37,988 nt of DNA from Oligella urethralis DSM 7531 (GCF_000372065.1 NZ_AQVB01000019.1:1-37988), one strand, 5' to 3'. Shown: positions 8,255 through 18,100, numbered from the stretch's first letter. The notes: a model not told the origin generated them from the sequence alone. Program-made: numbers and translations.

Positions 8255-8303
8255 CATTTTATGCTGATGCATTGCAATGGTTGTGAATGATTCCCAACAC
8301 GAT

Positions 8304-9065
8304 TTAGGATAAATTATCGCTTGCTAGTTGTGCTAAAAATTTAAGATCAGCCTTAGAAAGGAGGCCTTTATCCCTAGCCTGTTGCAGTAGATCGGGACGA
8401 CGCTCTGCGGTCAGTTGAAGCGAGCGCTGACGGCGCCATTGCTTGATATTGGCATGATGCCCAGAGAGTAATACCGGCGGCACCGCGACCCCCTCAAACA
8501 CCTCCGGCCGAGTGTAATGCTCACAGTCCAAGAGCCCTGACAGCGTCGGATGAAAGGAGTCCTGCAAGGCCGATTGCTGGTCATTCAACACCCCGGGCAA
8601 CAAACGGATGGTGGCATCCAACACCGCTAAAGCGGCGATCTCACCCCCCGACAACACAAAGTCACCAAGCGAGATTTCCTCATCCACATAGTGCTCGATA
8701 AAGCGCTGATCAATGCCTTCATAACGACCACAGACAAAGGTCATGTGCGGTAATTGCGAGAGCCGCTCTGCCTGCGCCTGATTAAAAGGTACCCCCGCTG
8801 GGCTTAGTAAAATCACTGGGCCACTACTTTGCTGATGCTGCTTAATATCATTGAGCGCATCCAGTAAGGGCTGTGCTAGCATCACCATACCCGGGCCACC
8901 ACCATACGGACGATCATCGACCGTTTTATGGATATCATGCGTGTAGTGCCGAGGGTTCCATGTACTTAAGGACCAAATCCCTTGCTCATGCGCCCTACCC
9001 GCCACGCCCTGCGTGCTTAGCAGCTCGAACATCTGCGGGAATAGGCTAATGACATTAACTTGCAT
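8304..9065 (-). CDS. trmD: tRNA (guanine-N1-)-methyltransferase TrmD
   Basis: TrmD methylates G37 of tRNAs with a G36-G37 sequence, using S-adenosylmethionine, and prevents +1 frameshifting. The SPOUT-fold trefoil-knot motifs are present: [19 protein letters not shown] at the start, the [14 protein letters not shown] loop near 50, [32 protein letters not shown] near residues 110-140, and the [17 protein letters not shown]-terminal segment. At 253 residues the length is normal. I start at the ATG at 9065 ([11 protein letters not shown]); the longer frame from 9083 has no support. The ATG overlaps the rimM stop as TAATG, so translation is coupled. It is the last gene of rpsP-rimM-trmD; the usual rplS does not follow. 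Confidence 0.97.
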   Translation of the reverse strand: MQVNVISLFPQMFELLSTQGVAGRAHEQGIWSLSTWNPRHYTHDIHKTVDDRPYGGGPGMVMLAQPLLDALNDIKQHQQSSGPVILLSPAGVPFNQAQAERLSQLPHMTFVCGRYEGIDQRFIEHYVDEEISLGDFVLSGGEIAALAVLDATIRLLPGVLNDQQSALQDSFHPTLSGLLDCEHYTRPEVFEGVAVPPVLLSGHHANIKQWRRQRSLQLTAERRPDLLQQARDKGLLSKADLKFLAQLASDNLS

Positions 9066-9736
9066 TAGAAATCCAAGGGCCAATCAACCTCAAGCCAGTT
9101 ATTTTCGAGGTCAACCTCTAACACATGGGCATCTACAAAAGGCACCAGACTTTGCTGCGGCTGCCCCTTGGCATTTAAGAGCGGTTGCGGCTCGCTATCG
9201 GGCTCGCCACTATCGATATAACGATCGATATGTAGCACGGCATGCACCCCATTATCCGATAGCTCACGTACACGACCTAGGAGTACATAGTCCTCATCAG
9301 CCACAGCTAACTCACGCACCGCCGCCTCATCAACGGTATAAACCCAGCAACCCACCAGATCGACCCAATAGAACTCATCCTCAGCCTGTACCGGAAAATC
9401 CGCTCGGGAAACCGAAATCACCATCCCTTTGAGATCTTCTGCTACATCACGATCGCTAATATCACTAAAGGCGGCAATTAAATGGTCCGCATGCCAGCGG
9501 CACTGACTCACCTCAAACAGCTGATGCGCTGCCGGCGCCACGCTAGCGGCCGTCTTGCCAGGCGCTAAACGGCGCTGTAACCACCAACGATCGACCTGCG
9601 GCAAAATGGACTCGGTAGAGTACGGCTTGATCTTGACCATACCACGCACCCCGAAGGCGCCGGTAATGTGACCTAATTCGACCAGATCATCTGGTGCTAT
9701 GGAAGGACTTTGCTGCTGTGAGTGAGCTTTTTTCAT
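9065..9736 (-). CDS. rimM: Ribosome maturation factor RimM
   Basis: RimM binds ribosomal protein uS19 and helps mature the 30S head. The N-terminal half shows the RimM barrel motif [18 protein letters not shown], and the PRC-barrel-like C-terminal half begins near [13 protein letters not shown] and ends at [23 protein letters not shown], the normal RimM ending. The start is uncertain: ATGs at 9736 (MKKAHSQQQ) and 9760 (MPIKKHN) are both possible, and neither has a good ribosome binding site. I exclude the longest frame (9796), because it would begin inside the terminator-like hairpin between rpsP and rimM. The region 9200-9260 encodes an acidic insertion-like loop ([10 protein letters not shown]). 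It is expected to be expressed far below rpsP, and the hairpin offers a mechanism. Confidence 0.93.
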   Translation of the reverse strand: MKKAHSQQQSPSIAPDDLVELGHITGAFGVRGMVKIKPYSTESILPQVDRWWLQRRLAPGKTAASVAPAAHQLFEVSQCRWHADHLIAAFSDISDRDVAEDLKGMVISVSRADFPVQAEDEFYWVDLVGCWVYTVDEAAVRELAVADEDYVLLGRVRELSDNGVHAVLHIDRYIDSGEPDSEPQPLLNAKGQPQQSLVPFVDAHVLEVDLENNWLEVDWPLDF

Positions 9737-9761
9737 AGAATTGTGCTTTTTTATAGGCATA

Positions 9762-9798
9762 AAAACAAGATTGACCGTCAAATAGTTGACGGTCAATC
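9762..9798 (-). terminator. Terminator-like attenuator between rpsP and rimM
   Basis: On the minus strand GATTGACCGTCAA and TTGACGGTCAATC form a perfect 13-base-pair stem with a 4-base loop (9769-9798), directly followed by TTGTTTTT (9761-9768). This has the form of an intrinsic terminator placed inside a ribosomal-protein operon, just before the rimM start. It would let rpsP be made in excess over rimM and trmD by partial termination. Confidence 0.75.
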
Positions 9799-9886
9799 AA
9801 ATCCACTAGGATCATCGCCTTTATGCTAATGAGTCAAAAGAACTACTCCGCCTCGACCAATCCCGGGCGCATAGCGATAAACTCAA

Positions 9887-10141
9887 TTAAGCAGCTTGCT
9901 GCTGAGCGTACTCTTTAGCTAAACGAGCAACGGTAGGAGATAACTGAGCGCCCTGACCCTTCCAGTACTCTAAACGATCCAAGGCAATACGTAAGGCCTC
10001 AGTGCCCTCAGGAGCTACTGGGTTATAAAAACCGATGCGCTCAATAAAGCGACCATCACGACGGTCACTACGATTAGCTGCAACAATTGTATAAAATGGA
10101 CGTTTTTTAGAGCCACCACGGGCTAAACGAATAACCACCAT
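9887..10141 (-). CDS. rpsP: 30S ribosomal protein S16 (bS16)
   Basis: The 84-residue protein begins [20 protein letters not shown], the nearly invariant start of bS16, and continues with RIGFYNPV and the [18 protein letters not shown] segment. It ends in a short alanine/glutamine tail. It binds 16S rRNA in the 5' domain and is needed for 30S assembly. GAGG lies about 11 bases upstream of the ATG. It heads rpsP-rimM-trmD, with a likely promoter near 10202-10231. Confidence 0.98.
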   Translation of the reverse strand: MVVIRLARGGSKKRPFYTIVAANRSDRRDGRFIERIGFYNPVAPEGTEALRIALDRLEYWKGQGAQLSPTVARLAKEYAQQQAA

Positions 10142-10201
10142 AGGTGTACTATCCTCATTAATTGGTAAATTGATATAAATATTGACAAAAATTAGCTAGA
10201 T

Positions 10202-10231
10202 AGTATAACAACTTATTAGCCCTGACCGCAA
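10202..10231 (-). promoter_or_regulatory. Candidate sigma-70 promoter of rpsP
   Basis: On the minus strand TTGCGG (10226-10231) and TATACT (10202-10207) are separated by 18 bases, about 60 bases upstream of the rpsP ATG. This is a good -10 with a moderate -35, identified by eye only. Confidence 0.4.
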
Positions 10232-10235
10232 CAAA

Positions 10236-10280
10236 GCTTCACAACTAGGGGAAAAAGTGTCGCCTTTTCCCCTATGAAGC
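10236..10280 (-). terminator. Hairpin between the DASS symporter gene and rpsP
   Basis: TAGGGGAAAA (10246-10255) pairs with TTTTCCCCTA (10265-10274), and an outer GCTTCA/TGAAGC pair extends it. It lies just after the symporter stop. There is no clear T-tract, so it may be a weak terminator or an mRNA 3'-end stabiliser. Confidence 0.45.
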
Positions 10281-10285
10281 AGCAC

Positions 10286-11683
10286 TTATCCTACAAAAAA
10301 GTAAACAAATAACGACACCGCTGCCACGCATAGTACGTTAAGCACCCTCCCGGCGCGGATCATTTCTCGCTGATGAATTAAACCACTACCAAACACAATC
10401 GCATTAGGCGGCGTAGCAACTGGCAGCATAAAGGCGCAAGAGGCACCAATACCGATCACCAACACCAAGACCTCTGGCGGCATATTCATCTGCGTTGCCA
10501 CACCAGCAAACACCGGCACTAGTAGCGCAGCCGAGGCCGTGTTACTTGTGAACTCAGTCAGCACAATAATAAAGGTACAAATCACAAAGATGACTAGCAG
10601 CGGATGAGCACCGCCAAAGGTATCCGCTACCAACTGACCAAGCACCTGAGAAGCGCCGGATTGCTGCATAACCTGACTGAGGGTGATACCACCACCAAAG
10701 AGTAATAACACCCCCCAGTCAGTATTATCCGCCACCTCCTTCCAGCTAGCACAACCTAAGACGACCACCATCACGGCCGCAAAGATCGCAATCAATGAGT
10801 CAGTACTGCTAGTACCTAATAGGGCCGTGATATTGCTACTGAAAATCCAGCAAAGCGCAATAAACACAAACAAGACCAAGGTCACCAAGCGGATCGGGGT
10901 CCACTCAATATGCTCTTTAATCGCTAAGCTACCAGTCTCACCCTTAAAATTAGGACGGAAAACCAACCATAAAACATAAATCATCAATGGTAATAAAATG
11001 ATCACCATTGGCAAGCCGATTTTCATCCAAGCAGCGAAATCCATACCCAGCTCACGTGCAGCAATGGCATTTGGCGGCGAGCCAACTAGGGTACCTAAAC
11101 CACCGATACTGGCACTATACGCCACACCCAATAAGACAAACACGTAGCTGTTACGGTTAGTATTGCGATCCAAATTGCTCATCACGCCCAAGGCTAAAGG
11201 CAACATCATGGCAGCCGTTGCGGTATTACTAATCCACATAGACATAAAGGCTGTCACCGCAAAAATCATCAAGGATGCGAGCAGTAAATTACCGCGTGAT
11301 AAAGACAGCAAATAATAGGCAATTTTGCGATCTAATTGCTGTATGTGCAAGGCAGTGGCTAAGGCAAAACCACCAAAGAAAATAAAGATCACGGGATCGG
11401 CAAAATTACTTAAGGCTGATTTAGTCGTGATCCCCTCAAAACCCAAGACCACCGCAATAATTGGCACCATCAAGGCCGTCACGGTAATGTGCACCGCTTC
11501 GGTAAACCATAAAATTGCGATAAACAAAAGCACCGCTAGGCCTTTGTTAACATCATTTTCAAAAGGCAAGAATAAATACAACAAATAAGCCAACACAAAG
11601 GCAAGCACAGCAACGGCCATCCCCTTGATACTGCCGCGAGGCATCAGACGTGTTAGTTGTTGATTCGATTGAGGCTCCGTCAT
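10286..11683 (-). CDS. DASS/SLC13-family anion (dicarboxylate) symporter
   Basis: The protein has 465 residues and about 11-12 membrane helices. The two SNT substrate-binding signatures of the divalent anion:sodium symporter family are clear: SNTATAAMMLPLALG near residue 151 and TSNTASAALLVPV near 383. Each is followed by the matching PPNA turn (LVGSPPNAIA and ATPPNAIVFGSG). Members of the family import C4-dicarboxylates, citrate, sulfate or similar anions with Na+. The sequence does not tell the substrate, though the style is nearest the bacterial di/tricarboxylate group. It stands between tusA and rpsP on the same strand, with a hairpin after its stop that probably separates it from rpsP. 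Confidence 0.88.
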   Translation of the reverse strand: MTEPQSNQQLTRLMPRGSIKGMAVAVLAFVLAYLLYLFLPFENDVNKGLAVLLFIAILWFTEAVHITVTALMVPIIAVVLGFEGITTKSALSNFADPVIFIFFGGFALATALHIQQLDRKIAYYLLSLSRGNLLLASLMIFAVTAFMSMWISNTATAAMMLPLALGVMSNLDRNTNRNSYVFVLLGVAYSASIGGLGTLVGSPPNAIAARELGMDFAAWMKIGLPMVIILLPLMIYVLWLVFRPNFKGETGSLAIKEHIEWTPIRLVTLVLFVFIALCWIFSSNITALLGTSSTDSLIAIFAAVMVVVLGCASWKEVADNTDWGVLLLFGGGITLSQVMQQSGASQVLGQLVADTFGGAHPLLVIFVICTFIIVLTEFTSNTASAALLVPVFAGVATQMNMPPEVLVLVIGIGASCAFMLPVATPPNAIVFGSGLIHQREMIRAGRVLNVLCVAAVSLFVYFFVG

Positions 11684-11749
11684 TAATACGCTCCATTAAG
11701 ATAGAAAATTCGATACTAGCTGTACTCATATCAGATTGAATAGCAGGCA

Positions 11750-11986
11750 CTAGCGACGCTGAATATAATGCTCGGTCGTCGCACCGAGATCGCGCTGAGC
11801 CAGTAATTCATTTTTAGATTGCGCACAAAAAGCCTGAAAATCCCCCATCGCCTTAGGATCGGTGGTAAGCACCTTAAGCACTTGCCCACTCTCCATCGTA
11901 GACAAGGCCTTTTTAGCTTTTAAAATAGGTAGTGGACAAAGTAAGTTTTGCGCCTCAACCACCTGATCAAAATGAACCTCAGTCAT
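11750..11986 (-). CDS. TusA-family sulfurtransferase
   Basis: This is a small 78-residue protein with the TusA signature: a central CPLPILKAKKAL with the reactive cysteine in C-P-x-P at about residue 17, a VLTTDPKAMGDF segment, and a C-terminal strand ending HYIQRR. TusA-type proteins carry persulfide sulfur, for tRNA thiolation or other sulfur transfers. I start at the ATG at 11986 (MTEVHFDQ), which has GGAG about 10 bases upstream; the longer frame to 12049 covers the hairpin after alaS. It could be TusA itself or a paralogue, so I give no symbol. Confidence 0.87.
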   Translation of the reverse strand: MTEVHFDQVVEAQNLLCPLPILKAKKALSTMESGQVLKVLTTDPKAMGDFQAFCAQSKNELLAQRDLGATTEHYIQRR

Positions 11987-12037
11987 ATCACATCGCTCCG
12001 CAGCAGAAATTAACATATACAACAAATCATAACGACA

Positions 12038-12064
12038 CTGCCCCGACACAATCCATCGGGGCAG
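12038..12064 (-). terminator. Hairpin after alaS
   Basis: CTGCCCCGA (12038-12046) and TCGGGGCAG (12056-12064) form a 9-base-pair GC-rich stem with a 9-base loop, between the alaS stop and the tusA-like gene. The bases after it on the minus strand are not a run of T, so Rho-independent termination would be weak. Confidence 0.45.
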
Positions 12065-12145
12065 TACTAAGTAGGCTAAATCAATTACAACATCAGTAAG
12101 ATGGCCATATCAAGCAATGGCGCTTAAGCCAAAGCAAAGGACCGT

Positions 12146-14764
12146 TTAACTTAATTTATCCTGTAGCCAAGGCATTACCGCATCCATGGCCGCCGGTAAA
12201 GCAGCCACATCGCTACCGCCACCCATCGCCATATCGGGGCGACCGCCCCCCTTACCACCGATGTTGGAGCACACCAAGGACACTAATTCACCCGCCTTAA
12301 TCCGCTCCGTGAGATCAGCAGTCACGCCCGCAGCAACGGATACCTTATCCGCCGAGGGTGCCGCTAAGACAATGACGGCAGACTTTAACTTATCCTTGAG
12401 CTGATCGATCATGCCACGTAAATCCTTGGCCTCAACTCCCTCAAGCGACTTGATGAGTACCTTAATACCGGCGACTTCAAGCGCTTCGGCGCTGAGATCG
12501 GCACTGGTCGCCGCAGCCAGCTTGGCCTTTGATTGGCTTAGCTCTTTTTCCAAGCCGCGTAGCTGCTCTTGGGTGGCTGTCACACGCTCAAGTAAATCAG
12601 CCGGATTGGCTTTAAGCACTGCTGCTGCTTGATGCAATTGCTGCGTGAGTGACTCCACCCAAGCAAGTGCATTGGTACCTGTGATCGCCTCTACCCGTCG
12701 AATCCCGGCAGCGATACCGCCTTCGGAAACAATTTTAAAAAGACCAATATCACCGGTGCGGGCAACGTGCGTACCACCGCAAAGCTCACGTGAGGTACCA
12801 ATATCCAATACTCGCACCTCATCCTCGTACTTCTCGCCAAATAACGCCATTGCACCACCAGCAACCGCCTCATCAAAACTCATCAATGCGGCTTGTACTG
12901 GCGTATTAGCAAGAATTTCTTGATTCACAATGGCCTCAACTGCAGCAATCTGCTCGTCCGTCATCGGTGCATCATGCGAAAAGTCGAAACGGGTCTTATC
13001 AGCATCCACCAACGAACCCTTTTGCTGCACATGCTCACCTAAGACCTCACGTAGAGCCTTGTGCATAATGTGAGTGACTGAGTGGTTACGTACTGTATTT
13101 TGACGCTGTTCAAGATCAATCCGAGCACTCAGCTGATCACCCAGCTTAATCGTGCCTAAACTCACAACCCCGTAATGACCAAAGACATGCGGCAGAATCT
13201 TTTGCGTATCCTCGACCTTAAAGCTGCTGCCGTAGCCGCTCAACACACCGGCATCACCCACCTGACCACCAGACTCGGCATAAAACGGCGTCTGATCCAA
13301 CACCACCACGCCCTCTTGCCCCTCGGCCAAGTGCTCCACCTGCGTACCCTCAAAATAGAGCGCTAACACCGTGGCCTCGGTCTCGGACTTATCATAGCCC
13401 TCAAAGCGCGTATCCTGACCCTCGTAGCTTAGCTGCTGCTTAACCTTAAACTTACCGCTGGCACGCGCCATCTCGCGCTGCTTCGTCATGGCAGCTTCAA
13501 AGCCTGCCTCATCCACCTCAATGCCATGCTCACGGCATACATCTGCGGTCAAATCAAAAGGAAAGCCGTAGGTATCATACAAGGTAAACGCCACCTGGCC
13601 ATCAAGCCGATCGCCCTGCTTTAGCTCGGCAAGGGCACGCCCTAGGATATCCATGCCGTTAGACAGGGTTTGTAAGAAGCGCTGCTCCTCTTGCAACAGG
13701 ACTTTTGTAATGCGCTCACTTTGCTCGTTCAAGGCCGGATACGCCTCACCCATCTCAAGCGCTAAATCAGCCACTAGCCGATGGAAAAACGGCGTCGTCT
13801 GACCTAAACGATAACCATGACGCAAGGCACGACGGATAATACGGCGTAACACATAGCCACGACCCTCATTACCCGGCACGATACCATCCACAATCATAAA
13901 ACTGCAAGCACGAATATGGTCAGCAATGACCTTAAGCGAGCTGTTACTCAAATCATCGGTCGCCGTCTCGCGCGCAGCCGCTTTAATTAACTGTTGGAAC
14001 AGATCAATCTCATAATTAGAATGCACATGCTGTAATACTGCAGCAATACGCTCTAAGCCCATCCCTGTATCCACACAAGGATTAGGCAGTGGGTGCAGCA
14101 CACCGTCCTCATCGCGGTTAAACTGCATAAAGACTAAATTCCAAATCTCGATATAGCGATCACCATCCTCCTCAGGTGAACCTGGAGGGCCTCCCCAGAC
14201 CTCGGGGCCGTGATCATAGAAGATTTCGGAACATGGTCCACAGGGACCCGTATCTGCCATTTGCCAAAAGTTATCCGAGGCGTAGCGAGCGCCCTTATTA
14301 TCACCGATACGGATAATGCGCTCTGCAGGCACACCGATTTGCTTTGCCCAAATATCGTATGCCTCGTCATCCTCCGCATACACGGTCACCCAAAGCTTTT
14401 CTGCGGGTAAATGATAAACCTCGGTCAACAACTCCCAGGCATAGCTAATTGCCTTTTCCTTAAAATAATCACCGAAACTGAAATTACCCAGCATCTCAAA
14501 AAAGGTGTGATGGCGTGCGGTGTAGCCGACATTTTCTAAGTCGTTATGCTTACCGCCGGCGCGCAAACAGCGCTGCGACGAAGTCGCACGCACATAAGGC
14601 CGCTTATCGTGCCCTGTAAACACATCTTTAAACTGCACCATGCCAGAGTTTGTAAATAACAACGTTGGGTCATTCGACGGCACTAAAGAGGAAGAAGGAA
14701 CGATCGTATGCGCTTTGGATTCAAAGAAGTTCAAAAACTTACTACGTATTTCAGATGCTTTCAT
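12146..14764 (-). CDS. alaS: Alanine--tRNA ligase
   Basis: AlaS charges tRNA-Ala and edits mischarged serine and glycine. The 872-residue protein has all domains: the class II catalytic core ([20 protein letters not shown] near residue 30, [14 protein letters not shown]-type motif near 94, and [17 protein letters not shown] near 290), the editing domain with zinc ligands in HSVTH (HxxxH, about 569) and CGGTH (about 670), and the C-Ala domain ending in [16 protein letters not shown] start at the ATG at 14764 ([10 protein letters not shown]); an upstream TTG two codons earlier is less likely. No clear Shine-Dalgarno sequence precedes it. It is transcribed toward tusA, with no riboswitch seen upstream. 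Confidence 0.98.
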   Translation of the reverse strand: MKASEIRSKFLNFFESKAHTIVPSSSLVPSNDPTLLFTNSGMVQFKDVFTGHDKRPYVRATSSQRCLRAGGKHNDLENVGYTARHHTFFEMLGNFSFGDYFKEKAISYAWELLTEVYHLPAEKLWVTVYAEDDEAYDIWAKQIGVPAERIIRIGDNKGARYASDNFWQMADTGPCGPCSEIFYDHGPEVWGGPPGSPEEDGDRYIEIWNLVFMQFNRDEDGVLHPLPNPCVDTGMGLERIAAVLQHVHSNYEIDLFQQLIKAAARETATDDLSNSSLKVIADHIRACSFMIVDGIVPGNEGRGYVLRRIIRRALRHGYRLGQTTPFFHRLVADLALEMGEAYPALNEQSERITKVLLQEEQRFLQTLSNGMDILGRALAELKQGDRLDGQVAFTLYDTYGFPFDLTADVCREHGIEVDEAGFEAAMTKQREMARASGKFKVKQQLSYEGQDTRFEGYDKSETEATVLALYFEGTQVEHLAEGQEGVVVLDQTPFYAESGGQVGDAGVLSGYGSSFKVEDTQKILPHVFGHYGVVSLGTIKLGDQLSARIDLEQRQNTVRNHSVTHIMHKALREVLGEHVQQKGSLVDADKTRFDFSHDAPMTDEQIAAVEAIVNQEILANTPVQAALMSFDEAVAGGAMALFGEKYEDEVRVLDIGTSRELCGGTHVARTGDIGLFKIVSEGGIAAGIRRVEAITGTNALAWVESLTQQLHQAAAVLKANPADLLERVTATQEQLRGLEKELSQSKAKLAAATSADLSAEALEVAGIKVLIKSLEGVEAKDLRGMIDQLKDKLKSAVIVLAAPSADKVSVAAGVTADLTERIKAGELVSLVCSNIGGKGGGRPDMAMGGGSDVAALPAAMDAVMPWLQDKLS

Positions 14765-14876
14765 GGGCAAAGGCTATAGAAATAAAATGATTAAGATTAA
14801 CCCTTAATTATAACGACTTCTATATACAAGCGGTGTCTTTTCAAGTAATTAGCACCTGAACAACAGCACAATAACA

Positions 14877-15260
14877 CTAACGATCTAAGTTAAAGCTCGC
14901 ATAGGCCTGCTCACCGGCTAAATTAAACTGCAATATCGGCCAATGATCTTTGATCACTAAATAGGGTAATTGACGATGATAGCTCAGCACCTGTCGCCGC
15001 CCCGCATGGTCAATACCAACAATCACCGGCAACTCACGCTGCGCCGGCCACTGCACCCATAGCTCATCTGAAGCGCTAAAAACCTGCTGCGGCGAGGCGT
15101 AGGCAGCGCCACTGATATGCCAATCAAAGCTGTAATCATGCACTTGCCGCGTTGAGTACTCCCAGCCGTGATACTGACGCTTGCGCTGTAACCAATCGGG
15201 CTGCGTACTGCAAGCGCTTAAAAATAGCAGCAAGAGAATAAAAGAAAGAGATTTGATCAT
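14877..15260 (-). CDS. Small lipoprotein of unknown function
   Basis: The 127-residue protein starts MIKSLSFILLLLFLSAC, a lipoprotein signal peptide with the lipobox LSAC and lipidated cysteine at residue 17. The ATG at 15260 has AAGGTGG upstream, a strong ribosome binding site, and is preferred over a GTG three codons earlier. The mature part has several tryptophans and tyrosines and probably forms a small beta-rich domain. I do not recognise the family. It lies between alaS and the DUF2818-like gene, all on the minus strand. The residue after the lipid cysteine is serine, which would predict outer-membrane sorting. Confidence 0.7.
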   Translation of the reverse strand: MIKSLSFILLLLFLSACSTQPDWLQRKRQYHGWEYSTRQVHDYSFDWHISGAAYASPQQVFSASDELWVQWPAQRELPVIVGIDHAGRRQVLSYHRQLPYLVIKDHWPILQFNLAGEQAYASFNLDR

Positions 15261-15354
15261 AAGTACCACCTTAAGGTTGAGATGGTACTTATTGTGAAGT
15301 AGGATTCAGACCGTGACCATACCCGCGACTACTTACATCAGCCGCAGCGCCACC

Positions 15355-15885
15355 CTACTCGTCATCGGCCAATTGAGTTTGGGCAATTAAGCGGCGGTTA
15401 AAACGGTTTCTAAATAAGTGGCGATACACAAAACCGGGATATGCCAACACAATATATAAGCACAGCGCAATCGCATAAAACTGCCATTGTTGGCTATGCG
15501 CATTAGCATAATAGCCCTCAATCACAAAGCCAATCGCCCCCACAAAGAAATAAAAGGCCAATAGCTCAAAAATACGCACAGCAAAGCTTTTAACCGGCAC
15601 CTGTCGACTAACGGTTAATAAGGGCAAGGCAAATAATAGCAAGCTGCCGCCAAAGGCGATTAATTGATAGCTATGCGCTGCGCTATTGGCCATGAGATAG
15701 GCCGCAACAATAATTAATATCCACTGCAAAAAGGCACGCACAGCAATCAGCCAAGCTGGTGTAGCGCTTGACTCGCCCTGTTGGCGCCAAGGCACAAAGA
15801 CAAAGGATTTTTCAGTAAAAAAAGGCAATAATGCGCTAAACGCTGCAATCGCAATAATCAACCAAAAGGACGACTCTGGAAACAT
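15355..15885 (-). CDS. DUF2818-like integral membrane protein with an internal insertion
   Basis: The protein has 176 residues and about five membrane helices. The C-terminal part (PVKSFAVRIFELLAFYFFVG, then QQWQFYAIALCLYIVLAYPG and FVYRHLFR) strongly recalls DUF2818, a membrane family of about 100 residues that I associate with Burkholderiales, often beside nuo genes. The N-terminus (a first helix ending near FFTEKSFVFVP) also fits the start of that family. Between them lie about 65 extra residues with two more helices (roughly 45-95). No nuo gene is nearby. The function is unknown. It is divergent from frmA, and the gap between them (15886-16119) must hold both promoters. Confidence 0.6.
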   Translation of the reverse strand: MFPESSFWLIIAIAAFSALLPFFTEKSFVFVPWRQQGESSATPAWLIAVRAFLQWILIIVAAYLMANSAAHSYQLIAFGGSLLLFALPLLTVSRQVPVKSFAVRIFELLAFYFFVGAIGFVIEGYYANAHSQQWQFYAIALCLYIVLAYPGFVYRHLFRNRFNRRLIAQTQLADDE

Positions 15886-16050
15886 AAAACAATCAGGTCC
15901 ATATAAAAAATGACACGACGGCCAAAAGGCTAGCAGACTATTTTAACTGAAGTCTTAACAACAAAGCTCTAACAAAGCAAGCCTTTAGAGTTTATCTCGC
16001 TAGATAAAGTTCAATTAGCCAAGCATAAACCCCGAAAAGTATCGGAAATA

Positions 16051-16080
16051 ATGACTCGCCGCATAAACTAAGGCTATAGT
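16051..16080 (+). promoter_or_regulatory. Candidate promoter of frmA-frmB
   Basis: TATAGT (16075-16080) forms a plausible -10, with ATGACT (16051-16056) as a weak -35 at an 18-base spacing. This leaves a leader of about 35 bases with AGGAG before the ATG. No frmR repressor gene is adjacent. Confidence 0.35.
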
Positions 16081-16119
16081 GGACCTTACATTATTCCTTT
16101 TAGTAGACAGGAGATCGTC

Positions 16120-17232
16120 ATGATTAAATCACGTGCCGCCGTTGCTTTTGCTCCGGGTCAACCACTAAAAATCGTCGAAATTGATGTGGCCCCACCCAAA
16201 AAGGACGAGGTATTAATTCGTTGTACGCATACCGGTGTTTGCCATACCGATGCATTTACCCTCTCGGGCGATGACCCTGAAGGCGTGTTCCCAGCGGTGC
16301 TAGGCCACGAAGGCGCTGGTATTGTGGTTGAGGTGGGCGAAGGGGTGACAAGTGTCAAACCGGGCGACCACGTGATCCCGCTTTATACTGCCGAATGTGG
16401 AGAATGTGAATTCTGTACCTCCGGTAAAACCAACCTCTGTGTTGCTGTGCGTGAGACCCAGGGCAAGGGCGTCATGCCTGATGGCACCACCCGCTTCTCT
16501 TATCAAGGTGAGCCCATCTATCACTATATGGGCTGCTCAACCTTTAGTGAATACACGGTGGTAGCCGAGGTTTCTCTCGCTAAAATCAACCCAGATGCTA
16601 ATCCAGAACATGTATGCCTACTAGGTTGTGGTATCACCACGGGTATCGGTGCCGTACACAATACTGCCAAGGTACAAGAGGGCGACTCAGTGGTCGTGTT
16701 CGGCCTAGGGGCCATTGGTTTAGCGGTGGTGCAAGGCGCGCGTCAAGCCAAAGCAGGTCGCATTATTGCTATCGATCTGAATTCAGATAAATTTGAACTG
16801 GCCAAACAATTTGGGGCAACTGATTGTATCAACCCTAAAGATCACGATAAACCCATCAAAGACGTTTTACTAGACATCAGCAAATGGGGCTTTGACCACA
16901 CCTTTGAGTGTATCGGCAATGTCAATGTGATGCGCGACGCACTCGAAACAGCCCATCGAGGCTGGGGACAATCCGTGATCATCGGTGTCGCTGGCGCTGG
17001 TCAAGAAATTTCCACGCGCCCGTTCCAGCTGGTAACCGGTCGCACGTGGAAAGGCACCGCTTTTGGAGGCGTTAAGGGCCGCAGTGAATTGCCCGGCATG
17101 GTAGAAGAAGCGATGAAGGGTGATATTGAATTAGCCCCTTTTGTCACACATACCATGCCACTCGATCAAATTAACGAGGCTTTTGACTTAATGCATGCAG
17201 GCAAGTCAATCCGCTCGGTGATTGTTTACTAA
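16120..17232 (+). CDS. frmA: S-(hydroxymethyl)glutathione dehydrogenase (class III alcohol dehydrogenase)
   Basis: The enzyme oxidises the glutathione-formaldehyde adduct to S-formylglutathione with NAD+. The 370-residue protein is a zinc-dependent medium-chain dehydrogenase. The catalytic zinc region includes [12 protein letters not shown] near residue 41 and GHEGAGIV with His63-Glu64, the structural zinc loop is [15 protein letters not shown] (near 94-108), and the Rossmann motif is GLGAIGLAV from residue 195. The class III signature [19 protein letters not shown] follows near 290. AGGAG is correctly spaced before the ATG. The esterase of the next step begins 12 bases after the stop, so the two form one operon. 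Confidence 0.96.
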   Translation: MIKSRAAVAFAPGQPLKIVEIDVAPPKKDEVLIRCTHTGVCHTDAFTLSGDDPEGVFPAVLGHEGAGIVVEVGEGVTSVKPGDHVIPLYTAECGECEFCTSGKTNLCVAVRETQGKGVMPDGTTRFSYQGEPIYHYMGCSTFSEYTVVAEVSLAKINPDANPEHVCLLGCGITTGIGAVHNTAKVQEGDSVVVFGLGAIGLAVVQGARQAKAGRIIAIDLNSDKFELAKQFGATDCINPKDHDKPIKDVLLDISKWGFDHTFECIGNVNVMRDALETAHRGWGQSVIIGVAGAGQEISTRPFQLVTGRTWKGTAFGGVKGRSELPGMVEEAMKGDIELAPFVTHTMPLDQINEAFDLMHAGKSIRSVIVY

Positions 17233-17244
17233 TTTGGAGGCTTT

Positions 17245-18072
17245 ATGAAACAAAAAGAACAACACTTGGTTTTTGGTGGCTCGCAAGAGGTTTGGGAGCA
17301 TCAGTCCGAGCTTTTGTCTTGTCCAATGAACTTTGCGATTTACATCCCACCACAAGCCAAAGATAAAAAACTTCCTGTGCTTTATTGGCTCTCAGGTCTT
17401 ACCTGCAATGAGCAGAACTTTATTACAAAAGCTGGTTTTCAGCGCTATGCAGCCGAACAGGGACTGATTGTCGTCTGCCCGGACACTAGCCCTCGCGGTG
17501 AGGATGTGGCTGATGATGAGGGCTATGATTTAGGTCAAGGTGCTGGCTTTTACCTTAATGCCACCGAAGCGCCTTGGGCAAAGCACTACCGCATGTACGA
17601 TTATATTGTCGAAGAATTGCCGGCCTTGATCCGTGAGCATTTCCCCGTGAGTGATAAGCAATCCATTTGCGGCCATTCAATGGGTGGTCATGGCGCCTTA
17701 GTACTGGCACTTAAAAATCCCGAGTTTTATACTAGCGTATCTGCCTTTGCACCGATTGTCTCACCTACGCAAGTGCCTTGGGGTCACAAAGCCCTTGGCG
17801 CCTATTTAGGTGATGACAAGACGACCTGGCAACAATACGATGCGGTCAAACTCATTGAACATGGCGCTCGTGTACGCAGCTTATTAGTGGACCAGGGGCT
17901 TGCGGATACTTTCTACGAGGAGCAATTGCGCACACCGCTGCTAGAAAAAGCCTGTGCGGATGCTGGGATCGCTGCGGATATTCGCTATCACGAAGGCTAT
18001 GACCATAGCTACTACTTTATTGCTAGCTTTATCGCAGAGCATATTGCTTATCACGCAGAAAAACTACGATAA
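17245..18072 (+). CDS. frmB: S-formylglutathione hydrolase
   Basis: The enzyme hydrolyses S-formylglutathione to formate and glutathione, the second step of formaldehyde detoxification. The 275-residue protein is an esterase D-type alpha/beta hydrolase. The nucleophile elbow GHSMGGHGAL puts the serine at residue 145, the acid is in VDQGLADTFY and the catalytic histidine in HEGYDHSYYFI. The oxyanion segment SGLTCNEQNF is near 50, and CPDTSPRGEDVADDEGYDLG, typical of the family, is near 85. GGAGG precedes the ATG. It is translated right after frmA, and a hairpin with a T-rich tail (18101-18137) ends the operon. Confidence 0.96.
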   Translation: MKQKEQHLVFGGSQEVWEHQSELLSCPMNFAIYIPPQAKDKKLPVLYWLSGLTCNEQNFITKAGFQRYAAEQGLIVVCPDTSPRGEDVADDEGYDLGQGAGFYLNATEAPWAKHYRMYDYIVEELPALIREHFPVSDKQSICGHSMGGHGALVLALKNPEFYTSVSAFAPIVSPTQVPWGHKALGAYLGDDKTTWQQYDAVKLIEHGARVRSLLVDQGLADTFYEEQLRTPLLEKACADAGIAADIRYHEGYDHSYYFIASFIAEHIAYHAEKLR

Positions 18073-18100
18073 AACTAAAGCGTCAACAGCACAAGCAGCC

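Noticed and set aside
8217-8280. Possible Fur box in front of the receptor-chelatase operon
   Set aside because: The best alignment to the 19-base consensus matches only about 12 positions, with the centre wrong. The palindromic arrangement fits a different regulator better.
11559-11750. 63-codon frame overlapping the start of the DASS symporter gene
   Set aside because: It is in another frame of the symporter's 5' end and intergenic DNA, has no ribosome binding site and no recognisable sequence.
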